Position numbers and translations under genes: made by a program
In this document: positions 1 through 8,113 of the stretch, piece after piece
How the letters are laid out: every line of letters starts with the position of its first letter
Position numbering within the stretch: the stretch's first letter is position 1
The notes under the pieces: model-generated
Told to the model about the DNA's origin: nothing
Databases searched by the model: none
Seen by the model: the letters and a program-made list of their open reading frames with translations, nothing else
Assembly (NCBI GenBank): GCA_905612375.1
Contig: CAJQRS010000016.1
Coordinates: forward strand, 1 to 34,824
DNA: 34,824 nucleotides
Source of the DNA: an uncultured Candidatus Pelagibacter sp.
Lineage (GTDB): Bacteria; Pseudomonadota; Alphaproteobacteria; Pelagibacterales; Pelagibacteraceae
Reading direction: 5' to 3'

Positions 1-497
1 TGTTCTTTTATTTTTTTTAATTCTTTAACTTTATCCAATACTTCAGGTATAAACTTTTGCCCACCAAACCCGGGATTTACACTCATAATTAAAACTACAT
101 CAATTTCATTCAACAAATCAGCTATCAAATCAATTTTTGTTTTAGGATTTAATGAAACCCCTACTTTTTTATTTAAGCTTCTGATGTGTTGAATAGAGCT
201 TTTCAAATCTTTTGTAGCTTCTGGATGTATTGTAATAATGTCTGCTCCAGCATCAGCATAATCTTGAATATACTTATGAACAGGAGATATCATCAAATGA
301 ACATCGAATGGTAATTTTGTATACTGTCTTAAAGCTTTAATAATTGGAGGTCCCATAGTTAAATTTGGAACAAAATGACCATCCATTACATCTACATGAA
401 TCATGTCAGCACCACCGTCTTCTAATCTTCTAATCTCATTTCCTAGTTGACTAAAATCAGCAGATAAAATGGAAGGTGAGATTTGTATTTTTTTCAT
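1..497 (-). CDS. rpe: Ribulose-phosphate 3-epimerase, C-terminus cut by window edge
   Basis: Interconverts D-ribulose 5-phosphate and D-xylulose 5-phosphate in the pentose phosphate pathway; cytosolic TIM barrel. Reading from the ATG at 497, the frame stays open to position 1 and gives about 165 residues of a family that is usually about 220 long, so roughly the last quarter lies outside the window. Recognisable segments are the N-terminal [12 protein letters not shown], the metal/catalytic stretch [12 protein letters not shown], the HLMI strand and the [12 protein letters not shown] phosphate/active-site segment. It lies 45 bases downstream of the YggT-like gene on the same strand and is probably co-transcribed with it. 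Family identity is certain; only the C-terminus is unseen. Confidence 0.95.
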   Translation of the reverse strand, partial: MKKIQISPSILSADFSQLGNEIRRLEDGGADMIHVDVMDGHFVPNLTMGPPIIKALRQYTKLPFDVHLMISPVHKYIQDYADAGADIITIHPEATKDLKSSIQHIRSLNKKVGVSLNPKTKIDLIADLLNEIDVVLIMSVNPGFGGQKFIPEVLDKVKELKKIKE

Positions 498-542
498 TGA
501 TTACTTCATCAGTAGTATCAATTTATTTTTAATTTGAATTAA

Positions 543-887
543 TTATTTACCAAAAATACGATAAATTTCTGTAGCTATTTCACTTTCTAAAGGAAAAGAT
601 AACATTCCCATGACAGAATATCCTAATAGGTAGGGCATAAGGTAAAATCTGATCATATAAAAAAACCAAGCCACATAAAGTGGAACAAGAGGATCTATAA
701 TGAAAGAGGGCGTGATGGGTTTAAATAAACTGATTAACGGGTTTGTTAACTTTACAAATGCTTTCATAAAAAAAAACTCTGAGTTCTCTCTTTGAAAAAT
801 ATTCATCGCAACTCGTCCAATAAGAGTCCACATAACAACACCTAAAATATAATCAATTATGAGAATAGAAGGATGCATTTCTGGCAT
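543..887 (-). CDS. YggT-like integral membrane protein
   Basis: A 114-residue hydrophobic protein with about three membrane segments (residues ~8-28, ~66-83, ~85-97). The segment TNPLISLFKPITPSFIIDPL near residues 48-67 resembles the YggT signature, where a T-x-P-hydrophobic-x-P(I/F) run precedes a conserved D-x-x-P-L. YggT proteins have been linked to osmotic tolerance and membrane organisation, but no biochemical activity is known. The gene precedes rpe by 45 bases on the same strand. A clearer YggT paralogue lies at 10822-11112. The YggT assignment is by motif resemblance; a separate alphaproteobacterial membrane family is the alternative. Confidence 0.6.
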   Translation of the reverse strand: MPEMHPSILIIDYILGVVMWTLIGRVAMNIFQRENSEFFFMKAFVKLTNPLISLFKPITPSFIIDPLVPLYVAWFFYMIRFYLMPYLLGYSVMGMLSFPLESEIATEIYRIFGK

Positions 888-923
888 AAGTATAAAAAGG
901 AATTTTGTTTTTTAACTTAACTA

Positions 924-945
924 AGGGGCGAAATGAATCGCCCCT
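924..945. terminator. GC-rich hairpin, probable transcription terminator
   Basis: Perfect 8-bp inverted repeat AGGGGCGA / TCGCCCCT with a 6-base loop, the most GC-rich short patch in its surroundings. It sits 16 bases past the stop of the symporter gene (minus strand) and before the YggT-like/rpe pair. Downstream on the minus strand the sequence is T-rich but not a clean U-tract. It probably separates the two transcription units; residual read-through is possible. Confidence 0.7.
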
Positions 946-960
946 CAATATAAAATTTAA

Positions 961-2775
961 TTAGTGTTGTTTTCCAAGAATTGTTTTACCACTTGGAATA
1001 CGAAGCTCATCAATCATATCTTGAGTAGCTTGGTTTGGTGCCTTAGTCGCTAAACTAACAACCACCATTGAAACTAAACTCACTAATGCTCCGACGATAC
1101 CGAATGTAAGTTGAGTAATACCCCAGAATCCAGCTCCACCAGTACGTACCCAAATTAGATACCAAGTACCAGCTGCCAATCCTAGAAGCATTCCTGCAAC
1201 AGCACCAGGACCATTCGCTCTTTTCCACCATACACCTAATACAAGTGGGAAGAACAATCCTGACATCGCAAAGTCAAAAGCCCAGATTACTGAACCTAAT
1301 ATACCTTGGATACCCATTGCGGCAATAGTTGCTCCAGCAAAACCAATTAATACAAGTAACACCCTTGCAACAATCAATCTTTTCGCAGCTTCTGCTTTTG
1401 GATCAATGATCTTGTAATACAAGTCATGAGACAAAGCATTTGCAATTGCTAAAACTAAACCATCAGCAGTAGACATGGCAGCAGCCATACCTCCAGCAGC
1501 AACCAGACCTGAGATTACATAAGGTAATCCAGCAATTTCTGGTGTAGCTAACACAACGGCTTTACCACCCATGAAAAACTCATTTAATTCAAGAGTTCCA
1601 TTTCCGTTAAAGTCGCTAACAAACATTAAGTTAGCTTGGTTCCAGTTTTGATACCAATCTATCGCTTGAACGTCAGCTATTGATTTACCAATAATCCCTG
1701 TTGAAAGTGTCGGATCAATCAGTGATAGTTTTGATAATGTCGCTAACATCGGTGCAGTTGAGTATAAAATAAAGATGAAAAGTAGCGACCATGCTACTGA
1801 TCTTCTAGCTGATTTTACACTTGGAGTAGTAAAGTATCTCATCATAACGTGAGGCAAAGAAGCTGTTCCTGCCATCATACAAATTGCTAGAGAAATGAAT
1901 CCCCAGTTTGTTCCATTAACTGATGAGTGTGCTTTAGTTATTCCAGCTAAACCTTTTGGTACTGTAGCTAAGTCGGCAGCAGAGTTTTTCACAAAACCAA
2001 ACTGACTTTCTAGTTCAGCAATTCTAGCTACCTCATCTCCCAACATCAAATGTGGAAAGAATCCGGCACCCATTTTACTACTGATCCAGAATACAGGAAG
2101 TAAGTAAGCAATAATTAAAACTATGTATTGCGCAACTTGCGTCCATGTAACTGCTCTCATTCCACCAAGCATAGAACAAAGTAATATACTTGCTAATCCA
2201 ACATACACAGCAATTTTAAAAGGAATATCTAAAGCTACCGAAGCGATAGTTCCTGTTGCATTGATTTGCGCAGTCACATATGTGAATGAAGCTACTGTTA
2301 ATACTAGTACTGCAGAAAGTCTTGCTGCGTTACCACCATACCTTGTACCGACAAAATCTGGAACCGTGTAACAGCCAAATTTTCTCAAGTAAGGTGCTAA
2401 CAAAGTAGATACAAGTATATATCCGCCTGTCCAACCAACTAGCAGTGCCATATATCCATAGCCCTTAAAGTAGATACCACCTGCCATTGCAACGAATGAT
2501 GCACCAGACATCCAGTCTGCTGCAGTAGCCATTCCGTTAAACACAGTAGGTACCTGTCTTCCTGCAACGTAGTACGCATCCATTTGAAGTGTACGTGATA
2601 ACCAACCGATTATTGCGTAGATAGCAATAGTGAATACAACAAAAGAAATTCCAATTGCTTTTGCAGTCATTCCCATTTGTTCAGCAATCGCCATTAATAT
2701 TATGAATCCTATAAAACCACCTGTATAGATTCCATAAACCTTTGGTAGATTGTCTATAAATTTACCTTTTATCAT
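961..2775 (-). CDS. Sodium:solute symporter, large subunit (ActP-like, VC_2705 subfamily)
   Basis: A 604-residue SSS-family transporter, probably importing a small carboxylate with Na+ across the inner membrane. There are about 13 hydrophobic segments. Diagnostic stretches include DAYYVAGRQVPTVFNGMATA (66-85), the AADWMSGASF motif (85-94) and ATPEIAGLPYVISGLVAAGG (410-429), which match the acetate-permease-like branch. Residues 388-399 form an EF-hand-like loop (D-F-N-G-N-G-T-L-E-L-N-E) in an extramembrane segment. The start overlaps the stop of the small-subunit gene by one base (TAATG), as expected for a two-subunit symporter translated together. Acetyl-CoA synthetase lies about 1 kb upstream, supporting acetate or a related acid as substrate; the substrate itself is inferred. 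Confidence 0.9.
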   Translation of the reverse strand: MIKGKFIDNLPKVYGIYTGGFIGFIILMAIAEQMGMTAKAIGISFVVFTIAIYAIIGWLSRTLQMDAYYVAGRQVPTVFNGMATAADWMSGASFVAMAGGIYFKGYGYMALLVGWTGGYILVSTLLAPYLRKFGCYTVPDFVGTRYGGNAARLSAVLVLTVASFTYVTAQINATGTIASVALDIPFKIAVYVGLASILLCSMLGGMRAVTWTQVAQYIVLIIAYLLPVFWISSKMGAGFFPHLMLGDEVARIAELESQFGFVKNSAADLATVPKGLAGITKAHSSVNGTNWGFISLAICMMAGTASLPHVMMRYFTTPSVKSARRSVAWSLLFIFILYSTAPMLATLSKLSLIDPTLSTGIIGKSIADVQAIDWYQNWNQANLMFVSDFNGNGTLELNEFFMGGKAVVLATPEIAGLPYVISGLVAAGGMAAAMSTADGLVLAIANALSHDLYYKIIDPKAEAAKRLIVARVLLVLIGFAGATIAAMGIQGILGSVIWAFDFAMSGLFFPLVLGVWWKRANGPGAVAGMLLGLAAGTWYLIWVRTGGAGFWGITQLTFGIVGALVSLVSMVVVSLATKAPNQATQDMIDELRIPSGKTILGKQH

Positions 2776-3038
2776 TAGCTATCCTCTCTTTCAGTGAAAC
2801 CAAACTCTTCATCTATTTTCTCTTGTCTACCCGCAAACCAGAAATTCAAAATTACAAATGCTAATAATGAACCCTGACATGTCATATAATATGACAGTGG
2901 ATAACCAAAAGGTCTAAAGCTAGATGCTTCCATTTCAGTTCCGAAAAAAAAGATGCCAATTGAGAATACAAACCAGATTGCTAAAGTTATAAACAATAGC
3001 CCTCTAGTTTTTTCCCAGTGTTTTGCTTTATTTGACAT
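2775..3038 (-). CDS. Symporter small subunit (DUF4212 family)
   Basis: An 87-residue protein with two membrane helices (about 15-33 and 50-68) and a short charged C-terminus. The pattern W-x-x-T-R near the N-terminus, then FGTEMEASSFRPFGYPLSYYM and the FWFAGRQEKID tail match the DUF4212 (TIGR03647-type) small subunit that accompanies VC_2705-type sodium/solute symporters. A good ribosome binding site (AGGGAG) precedes the ATG by 6 bases. Its stop shares one base with the start of the large subunit, so the two are co-translated. The 120-bp gap upstream is shared with a divergent gene and must hold both promoters. Confidence 0.9.
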   Translation of the reverse strand: MSNKAKHWEKTRGLLFITLAIWFVFSIGIFFFGTEMEASSFRPFGYPLSYYMTCQGSLLAFVILNFWFAGRQEKIDEEFGFTEREDS

Positions 3039-3158
3039 TTTACTCTCCCTATATAGTTAAGAGAGAAACATTACCTATAATGAGATAGATTGAAAGCCTT
3101 TAAATAGCTCGAATTAGGGCCATTTTTATAATATAAAGCGCCCAAAAAGAAGGTAAAC

Positions 3159-3782
3159 TTGCTTAAATATAAACTTAAAATAAAAGACATAAAACTAGAA
3201 GATATTAGAGTCTATCTATTTGCTTTGTTTAAGGGAGTACTTCCAAAGAAAAAAATTAAGAATATTGAAGATCTTACATCATTTGTTCAAAAACAATCAG
3301 CTTGGGTATCGCAGGTTACTTTATATAATTATTTAAAAACAAGAATGGGGACAAAGTGGGTACTGCATTTTGATGATGAAATATTTTTAGCATCTATTAA
3401 TGAAGCTAAATGGAACATTTATTCTATAGCACTTCAGGATCTTACTTTTTATAGCCTATCATATTTAAAAGTGTTTTGTAACTATCAAGACATGGATAAA
3501 TCCAACAAAATTTATGATGAAATTTTAATTAAAGAAACTGAAAATGGGATGCCAAAAAAAATTATTTTACAAGCAAAAAAAAAATTTACAGAACGATTAG
3601 AAAAGATAGATTGGAGTACATACTATAAATCTTGGCCATTTAATGAAAGTGCTCTGACTTTATATAAGTGGGCACCAGTGGCTGAAGAATTAAAAATTTT
3701 AGATAGAAAAATCGTATTAAATTCTATGATATTAAAATGGGAAAATATCGAAAAAGAATTTAAAGAATTAATTAAGATTTAA
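3159..3782 (+). CDS. Conserved hypothetical protein, function unknown
   Basis: A 207-residue soluble, lysine-rich protein with no signal peptide or membrane helix. I do not recognise a characterised domain. The middle portion (residues ~41-85: [20 protein letters not shown], then RMGTKW and [10 protein letters not shown]) looks like a conserved alphaproteobacterial family that I recall only as uncharacterised. The start is TTG at 3159, preceded by AGAAGG. The 3-prime end overlaps the stop of acs by four bases in convergent orientation, so the two transcripts are antisense at their ends. A ten-A run at 3575-3584 is inside the coding frame. The shared 120-bp upstream gap with the symporter operon may allow co-regulation. 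Confidence 0.75.
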   Translation: MLKYKLKIKDIKLEDIRVYLFALFKGVLPKKKIKNIEDLTSFVQKQSAWVSQVTLYNYLKTRMGTKWVLHFDDEIFLASINEAKWNIYSIALQDLTFYSLSYLKVFCNYQDMDKSNKIYDEILIKETENGMPKKIILQAKKKFTERLEKIDWSTYYKSWPFNESALTLYKWAPVAEELKILDRKIVLNSMILKWENIEKEFKELIKI

Positions 3783-5827
3783 ATATTTTTTCTATTGTCA
3801 ACTAAGCTTTGAACAACACTTGGGTCAGCTAAAGTGGATGTGTCACCCAATTGATTATGTTCATTGGCGGCAATTTTTCTTAAAATTCTTCTCATAATTT
3901 TTCCAGATCTAGTTTTAGGTAGTCCAGGTGAAAAATGTATAATGTCTGGTGTAGCAAGGGGTCCAATTTGTTTCCTAACCCAAAGTTTAAGATCTCTTTC
4001 AAGATCTAAATCTGATCTTTCCCCAACATTTAGAGTTACATAGCAATATAGACCGTTACCCTTAATATCATGTGGGTATCCAACTACAGCAGCTTCAGCA
4101 ACTTTTGGATGAGCAACAAAAGCACTTTCTATTTCAGCAGTTCCTAAATTGTGACCAGAGACAATAATTACATCATCTACACGACCAGTTATCCAGTAGT
4201 AGCCATCTTTATCTCTTCTAGCCCCATCGCCTGTAAAGTATTTTCCATCGAACTGAGAAAAATAAGTATCAATAAATCTTTGATGATCACCATAAACAGT
4301 TCTCATTTGTCCAGGCCAAGATTGAGAAATACATAGTTTACCTTCACCAACTCCTTTAATTTCTTTTCCATTTTTATCAACTATAGAAGGTTTAATCCCA
4401 TAAAAAGGTTTACTTGCAGAACCAGGTTTTAAATTCATAGCTCCTGTCTGAGGGCTAATTAAAATTCCACCTGTTTCAGTTTGCCACCATGTATCAACTA
4501 TTGGACATTTGGAGTTACCAACTGTTTTATAATACCACATCCAAGCCTCAGGATTAATAGGCTCTCCAACAGTTCCTAATAATTTTAAGGATTTTCTTGA
4601 AGTTTTCTTAACAGGTTTATCACCCTCTCTCATTAATGCTCTAATAGCAGTGGGTGCTGTATAAAAAATATTAACTTTGTATTTATCAATAATTTGCCAC
4701 CATCTTGAACTGTCAGGGTAGGTTGGAATTCCCTCAAACATTATTGTTGTTGCACCATTAGCAAGTGGTCCATAAATAATATAACTATGGCCCGTTACCC
4801 AACCAATATCAGCGGTACACCAATAAATATCTTTTGGTTTATAGTTAAAAATATATTGATGTGTCATGGATGCATAAACCATATATCCACCTGTTGTATG
4901 CAAAACTCCTTTTGGTTTTCCAGTAGAGCCAGATGTGTAGAGAATAAATAAAGGGTCTTCCGCATTCATTTCTTCAGGTTCACATTTATTTGGTACATCT
5001 TTAATCAAATCATTGTACCAAACATCTCTTCCTTTAACCCAACTAACTTTATTTCCAGTTCGTTTTACAACGATACATTTTTTAACATCTGGACATTTTT
5101 TTAATGCTTCATCAGTGATTGCTTTTAGAGGAATAGTTTTTCCACCTCTAACTCCCTCATCTGCAGTAATGATGTACTGTGACTCACAGTCATTAACCCT
5201 TCCAGAAATAGAACCTGCTGAAAATCCCCCAAAAATAATAGAGTGAACTGCACCAATTCTAGCACAAGCCAGCATTGTTACCGCCAGTTCTGGGATCATA
5301 GTTAAATAAATCGTAACTCGATCACCTTTTTTAATTCCCAGTTTTTTTAAACCATTTGCAGCTTTAGAAACCTCAGTATGCAATTGTTTGTATGAAATCT
5401 TTTTAGTATCTTTTGGACTATCACCCACCCAAATAATTGCCGTTTTATCTTTTTTATCTTTAAGGTGACGGTCAATACAATTGGCAGAAGCATTTAATGT
5501 TCCGTCTTCATACCATTTAATTTTAACTTCTTTTTTACTGTATTTTACATCTTTAATTTTTTTGTATGGCTTAATCCAAGATATTCTTTTTCCTTCTTTT
5601 TTCCAAAAGTCATTATTATTTTTAATCGAGTCTGAGTATTTTTTTTGATATTTTGATTTATTTACTAGAGCACTTTTCACCCACTCAGGTTTAGTTTTAA
5701 AAACTAATTCTTTATCTTCAATTTTTTTTAAAACTTTTTTTTTGATAGGTTTAATCTTTTTTTTAACCTTAGTCTTTTTAGGAATTTTTTTTTTTACTTT
5801 TGTTTTAACTTTATTTTTTTTTGGCAT
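3779..5827 (-). CDS. acs: Acetyl-CoA synthetase (AMP-forming)
   Basis: Activates acetate (or propionate) with ATP and CoA to acyl-CoA, AMP and PPi; cytosolic ANL-superfamily enzyme. The 682-residue product is colinear with enterobacterial Acs (652). Visible motifs are the P-loop-like [11 protein letters not shown], the acetate-pocket [28 protein letters not shown] at the domain hinge, and the C-terminal [10 protein letters not shown] with the acetylatable Lys643 (Salmonella Lys609). Two oddities: an extra ~35-residue N-terminal tail in which about half the residues are lysine, and Asn560 in SGHNLG where Salmonella/E. coli have Arg526. The symporter pair upstream fits acetate uptake. It lies 8 bases downstream of the EVE-domain gene on the same strand. 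Assignment is strong; substrate preference is inferred. Confidence 0.96.
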   Translation of the reverse strand: MPKKNKVKTKVKKKIPKKTKVKKKIKPIKKKVLKKIEDKELVFKTKPEWVKSALVNKSKYQKKYSDSIKNNNDFWKKEGKRISWIKPYKKIKDVKYSKKEVKIKWYEDGTLNASANCIDRHLKDKKDKTAIIWVGDSPKDTKKISYKQLHTEVSKAANGLKKLGIKKGDRVTIYLTMIPELAVTMLACARIGAVHSIIFGGFSAGSISGRVNDCESQYIITADEGVRGGKTIPLKAITDEALKKCPDVKKCIVVKRTGNKVSWVKGRDVWYNDLIKDVPNKCEPEEMNAEDPLFILYTSGSTGKPKGVLHTTGGYMVYASMTHQYIFNYKPKDIYWCTADIGWVTGHSYIIYGPLANGATTIMFEGIPTYPDSSRWWQIIDKYKVNIFYTAPTAIRALMREGDKPVKKTSRKSLKLLGTVGEPINPEAWMWYYKTVGNSKCPIVDTWWQTETGGILISPQTGAMNLKPGSASKPFYGIKPSIVDKNGKEIKGVGEGKLCISQSWPGQMRTVYGDHQRFIDTYFSQFDGKYFTGDGARRDKDGYYWITGRVDDVIIVSGHNLGTAEIESAFVAHPKVAEAAVVGYPHDIKGNGLYCYVTLNVGERSDLDLERDLKLWVRKQIGPLATPDIIHFSPGLPKTRSGKIMRRILRKIAANEHNQLGDTSTLADPSVVQSLVDNRKNI

Positions 5828-5835
5828 AAAATTTT

Positions 5836-6255
5836 TTAAACAATACTCATCTTATTTAAAATTTTCCAGCTTTTAGAATCGATTGGCATGACAGACAATC
5901 TGCTTTGCTTAACAAGTGATAAATGCCCAAGAGCCTTGGTTTTCTTTACTTCTTCAAGGGTAACACTTTTCTTTAGTTTTTCTTTAAATTTTACTTGAAC
6001 AGCTACAAACCTTCCACCTTTGTCAGTTTTATCTAAAAATGCCTCTTTAATTATCTCAACTATTCCAACAATTTCTTTGCCAATATTAGAATGATAAAAA
6101 AAACAAAGATCTCCTTTCTTCATACTTTTTAAATTTTTGGCTGCTTGATAATTTCTCACACCATCCCAAGGAGCACCTTTGGCGCCAGCTTTTTTTTGCT
6201 GATCAATAGACCAGACATTAGGTTCAGATTTCATTAACCAGTAGGATTTTGTCAT
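5836..6255 (-). CDS. EVE domain-containing protein (Thy28/ThyN1-like)
   Basis: A 139-residue protein made of a single EVE domain, a PUA-like fold that binds modified bases in nucleic acid. Typical features are the opening [14 protein letters not shown] (residues 5-18), [20 protein letters not shown] with the conserved WDGVRNYQA core, FFYHSN, and the later [18 protein letters not shown]. Length and architecture match stand-alone bacterial EVE proteins. In many Alphaproteobacteria this gene sits near tsaD, as it does here, with one oxygenase gene in between. It precedes acs by 8 bases on the same strand. The physiological ligand is not established; 5-methylcytosine or modified RNA are possible. 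Confidence 0.92.
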   Translation of the reverse strand: MTKSYWLMKSEPNVWSIDQQKKAGAKGAPWDGVRNYQAAKNLKSMKKGDLCFFYHSNIGKEIVGIVEIIKEAFLDKTDKGGRFVAVQVKFKEKLKKSVTLEEVKKTKALGHLSLVKQSRLSVMPIDSKSWKILNKMSIV

Positions 6256-6322
6256 ATTTTTTAGAATAAATTTTTCTCCAATGCTTATTATTTTCTCTTA
6301 ATTAATAACCAGTATTGCATAA

Positions 6323-6898
6323 GTGGTAATAACTATTTATATTAATTTTATGCGAGAAGCCACATACTCATACGTAAAAAATTTATTTAATATCGAGCAG
6401 ATTAAAGAAATTAACATTAATATTAAAATAAATCTTAATGTTAACGCAGAAGATGCACCTGCGATAAGTGCTAAAAAAACCTCAGATGTAAAATTTCTTA
6501 AGCTTGGTACAATACAAAGACATATATTTCCATTTATTGACTATTGTCAAACAGCAAATATATCTAGTTTTGGATTTGATTTACATCAATTAACTTCTCA
6601 AAAAATTTTAAATTATAATTCTTATGAACCAGGAAGTGAATATACCTGGCATATAGATGCGACTCCAAAATCTCCTATAAAAGATATAAAACTAACCTGT
6701 CTATTAAATCTCTCAGAGGAAAAATACGAAGGAGGAGAATTAATTTTATTTAAGGGAGAAGAGGTTTTATGTAAAGAGTTTAATGAACCAGGTAGTGCAG
6801 TAGTATTTCCTTCTTTTACAAATCATAAAGTAAATAAATTAATTTCAGGAACTAGAAGCACTTTAGCACTATGGATGTCAGGACCAAAGTTTAGGTAA
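6323..6898 (+). CDS. 2-oxoglutarate/Fe(II)-dependent oxygenase, PKHD-type (P4Hc fold)
   Basis: A 191-residue (or 182-residue) protein ending in a double-stranded beta-helix oxygenase domain. Iron ligands are visible as His110-x-Asp112 (WHIDA) and His168 (FTNHKV), with the 2-oxoglutarate-binding Arg178 (SGTRSTLALWMSGP). The run EPGSAVVFPSFTNHKV followed by GTR and the WMSGP ending is typical of PKHD-type hydroxylases such as the YbiX/PiuC group. The annotated start is GTG at 6323; an ATG at 6350 (residue 10) is an equally good start and has no contrary evidence. It stands alone between EVE (divergent) and tsaD (convergent). Substrate unknown: a protein prolyl side chain or an iron-related target are the family options. 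Confidence 0.85.
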   Translation: MVITIYINFMREATYSYVKNLFNIEQIKEININIKINLNVNAEDAPAISAKKTSDVKFLKLGTIQRHIFPFIDYCQTANISSFGFDLHQLTSQKILNYNSYEPGSEYTWHIDATPKSPIKDIKLTCLLNLSEEKYEGGELILFKGEEVLCKEFNEPGSAVVFPSFTNHKVNKLISGTRSTLALWMSGPKFR

Positions 6899-6980
6899 CA
6901 TTTATTGAAACTTAATTTAGTATTAGTTTTTAGATTAATTGATCAAATATCATGTACAAACTTTATTAACGAGTACTGAA

Positions 6981-8054
6981 TTATAATCTGACTCCAGCAC
7001 CCTTTAAAAAAGCAGCATCTTCATCTAAAGGCCACCTAGGTTTTGCTGGATGATCTAGCTCACTAAATTGACTTAATTTAAATTTTTCTAATCCAACCAT
7101 TGCAATCATTGCAGCATTATCCCCACAAAGATTAATTGGAGGAAAGATTGCTTCAAAGTTTTCTTCCTCACAAAGGTTAGTTAATACCTCTCTAATTCTT
7201 TTATTTGCAGCAACACCACCCGCAACTACAAATTTATTTTTATTTGTTTGATTTATTTTTTTAAATTCTTCAAAAGCAATTTTACTTTTCTTATATAGTA
7301 TTTCTTCAATAGTCCTTTGAAAAGATGCTGCTAAATCATATTTTTCTTGATCAGTTTTAATTTGCTTTGAAATTTTTAAAACAGCAGTTTTTAATCCTGC
7401 AAAAGATAAATTGCATCCACCTCTATGAAAAATTGGCTTAGGTAATTCATATTTTTTTGGATTACCTTTTTTTGCATATATTTCTATCTGGGGTCCTCCA
7501 GGAAATTCTATACCTAATAATTTAGCTGTTTTATCAAAAGCTTCACCCACAGCATCATCAATAGTTGTTCCTAATCTTTTATAATTCCCCAAACCTTTAA
7601 CACTTAAAAATTGAGTGTGTCCTCCTGAAATTAAAAGTAATAGGTAGGGGTAATTTAATTCAGAATTTAGCTTAGGACTTAATGCGTGACCCTCTAAATG
7701 ATTAACAGCAATGAAAGGTTTGTTAAGTGAAGAAGCCATAGCTTTTCCAAAACTTAAACCAACTGATAAACAAACTATAAGACCAGGACCAGCCGTCGAT
7801 GCTATGGCATCTATCTCTTCCATTTTTACTCCACTGTCATCAATAGCTTTTTTTGTGATTGAATCTATTTTTTCTATATGTGATCTTGCAGCAAGTTCAG
7901 GAACAACTCCCCCAAATTCTTTATGAACATCAACCTGGCTCGAAACAATACTTGATAAAATTGTTGGGATGCCTTGCTCATTTTCAGTTATGATAGAAGC
8001 AGCTGTTTCATCACAGCTTGATTCAATTCCTAGTATTATGGGCTTTTTATTCAT
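6981..8054 (-). CDS. tsaD: tRNA N6-adenosine threonylcarbamoyltransferase
   Basis: Catalytic subunit that transfers threonylcarbamoyl to A37 of ANN-decoding tRNAs, acting with TsaB, TsaE and TsaC. The 357-residue product has the expected ASKHA fold signatures: GIESSCDETA near the N-terminus, the metal ligands His119 and His123 in NHLEGH, LLLISGGHTQ, DDAVGEAFDKTA, and the C-terminal CGDNAAMIA with metal ligand Asp312. Length is normal for the alphaproteobacterial form. It is transcribed divergently from hemC across 59 bases, an arrangement common in Alphaproteobacteria. TsaB/E/C are not in the window. Confidence 0.97.
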   Translation of the reverse strand: MNKKPIILGIESSCDETAASIITENEQGIPTILSSIVSSQVDVHKEFGGVVPELAARSHIEKIDSITKKAIDDSGVKMEEIDAIASTAGPGLIVCLSVGLSFGKAMASSLNKPFIAVNHLEGHALSPKLNSELNYPYLLLLISGGHTQFLSVKGLGNYKRLGTTIDDAVGEAFDKTAKLLGIEFPGGPQIEIYAKKGNPKKYELPKPIFHRGGCNLSFAGLKTAVLKISKQIKTDQEKYDLAASFQRTIEEILYKKSKIAFEEFKKINQTNKNKFVVAGGVAANKRIREVLTNLCEEENFEAIFPPINLCGDNAAMIAMVGLEKFKLSQFSELDHPAKPRWPLDEDAAFLKGAGVRL

Positions 8055-8113
8055 TAAATTAGTTTTTATTAATAATACAATCTCAATATAAGTATGAAGT
8101 ATAAAGCAAATAA

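Noticed and set aside
2123-2371. Open frame on the plus strand within the symporter gene
   Set aside because: Antisense shadow of a well-conserved membrane protein; no ribosome binding site and no family features.
3076-3132. TATAAT boxes at 3076 and 3127 as promoters of the divergent pair
   Set aside because: In DNA this AT-rich such hexamers occur by chance; no matching -35 at 16-18 bases was found, so no promoter is called.
4151-5246. Open frames on the plus strand inside acs (4151-4336 and 5013-5246)
   Set aside because: Antisense shadows of a strongly conserved coding sequence.
7711-7926. Open frame on the plus strand inside tsaD
   Set aside because: Shadow of the conserved tsaD frame; no independent evidence.
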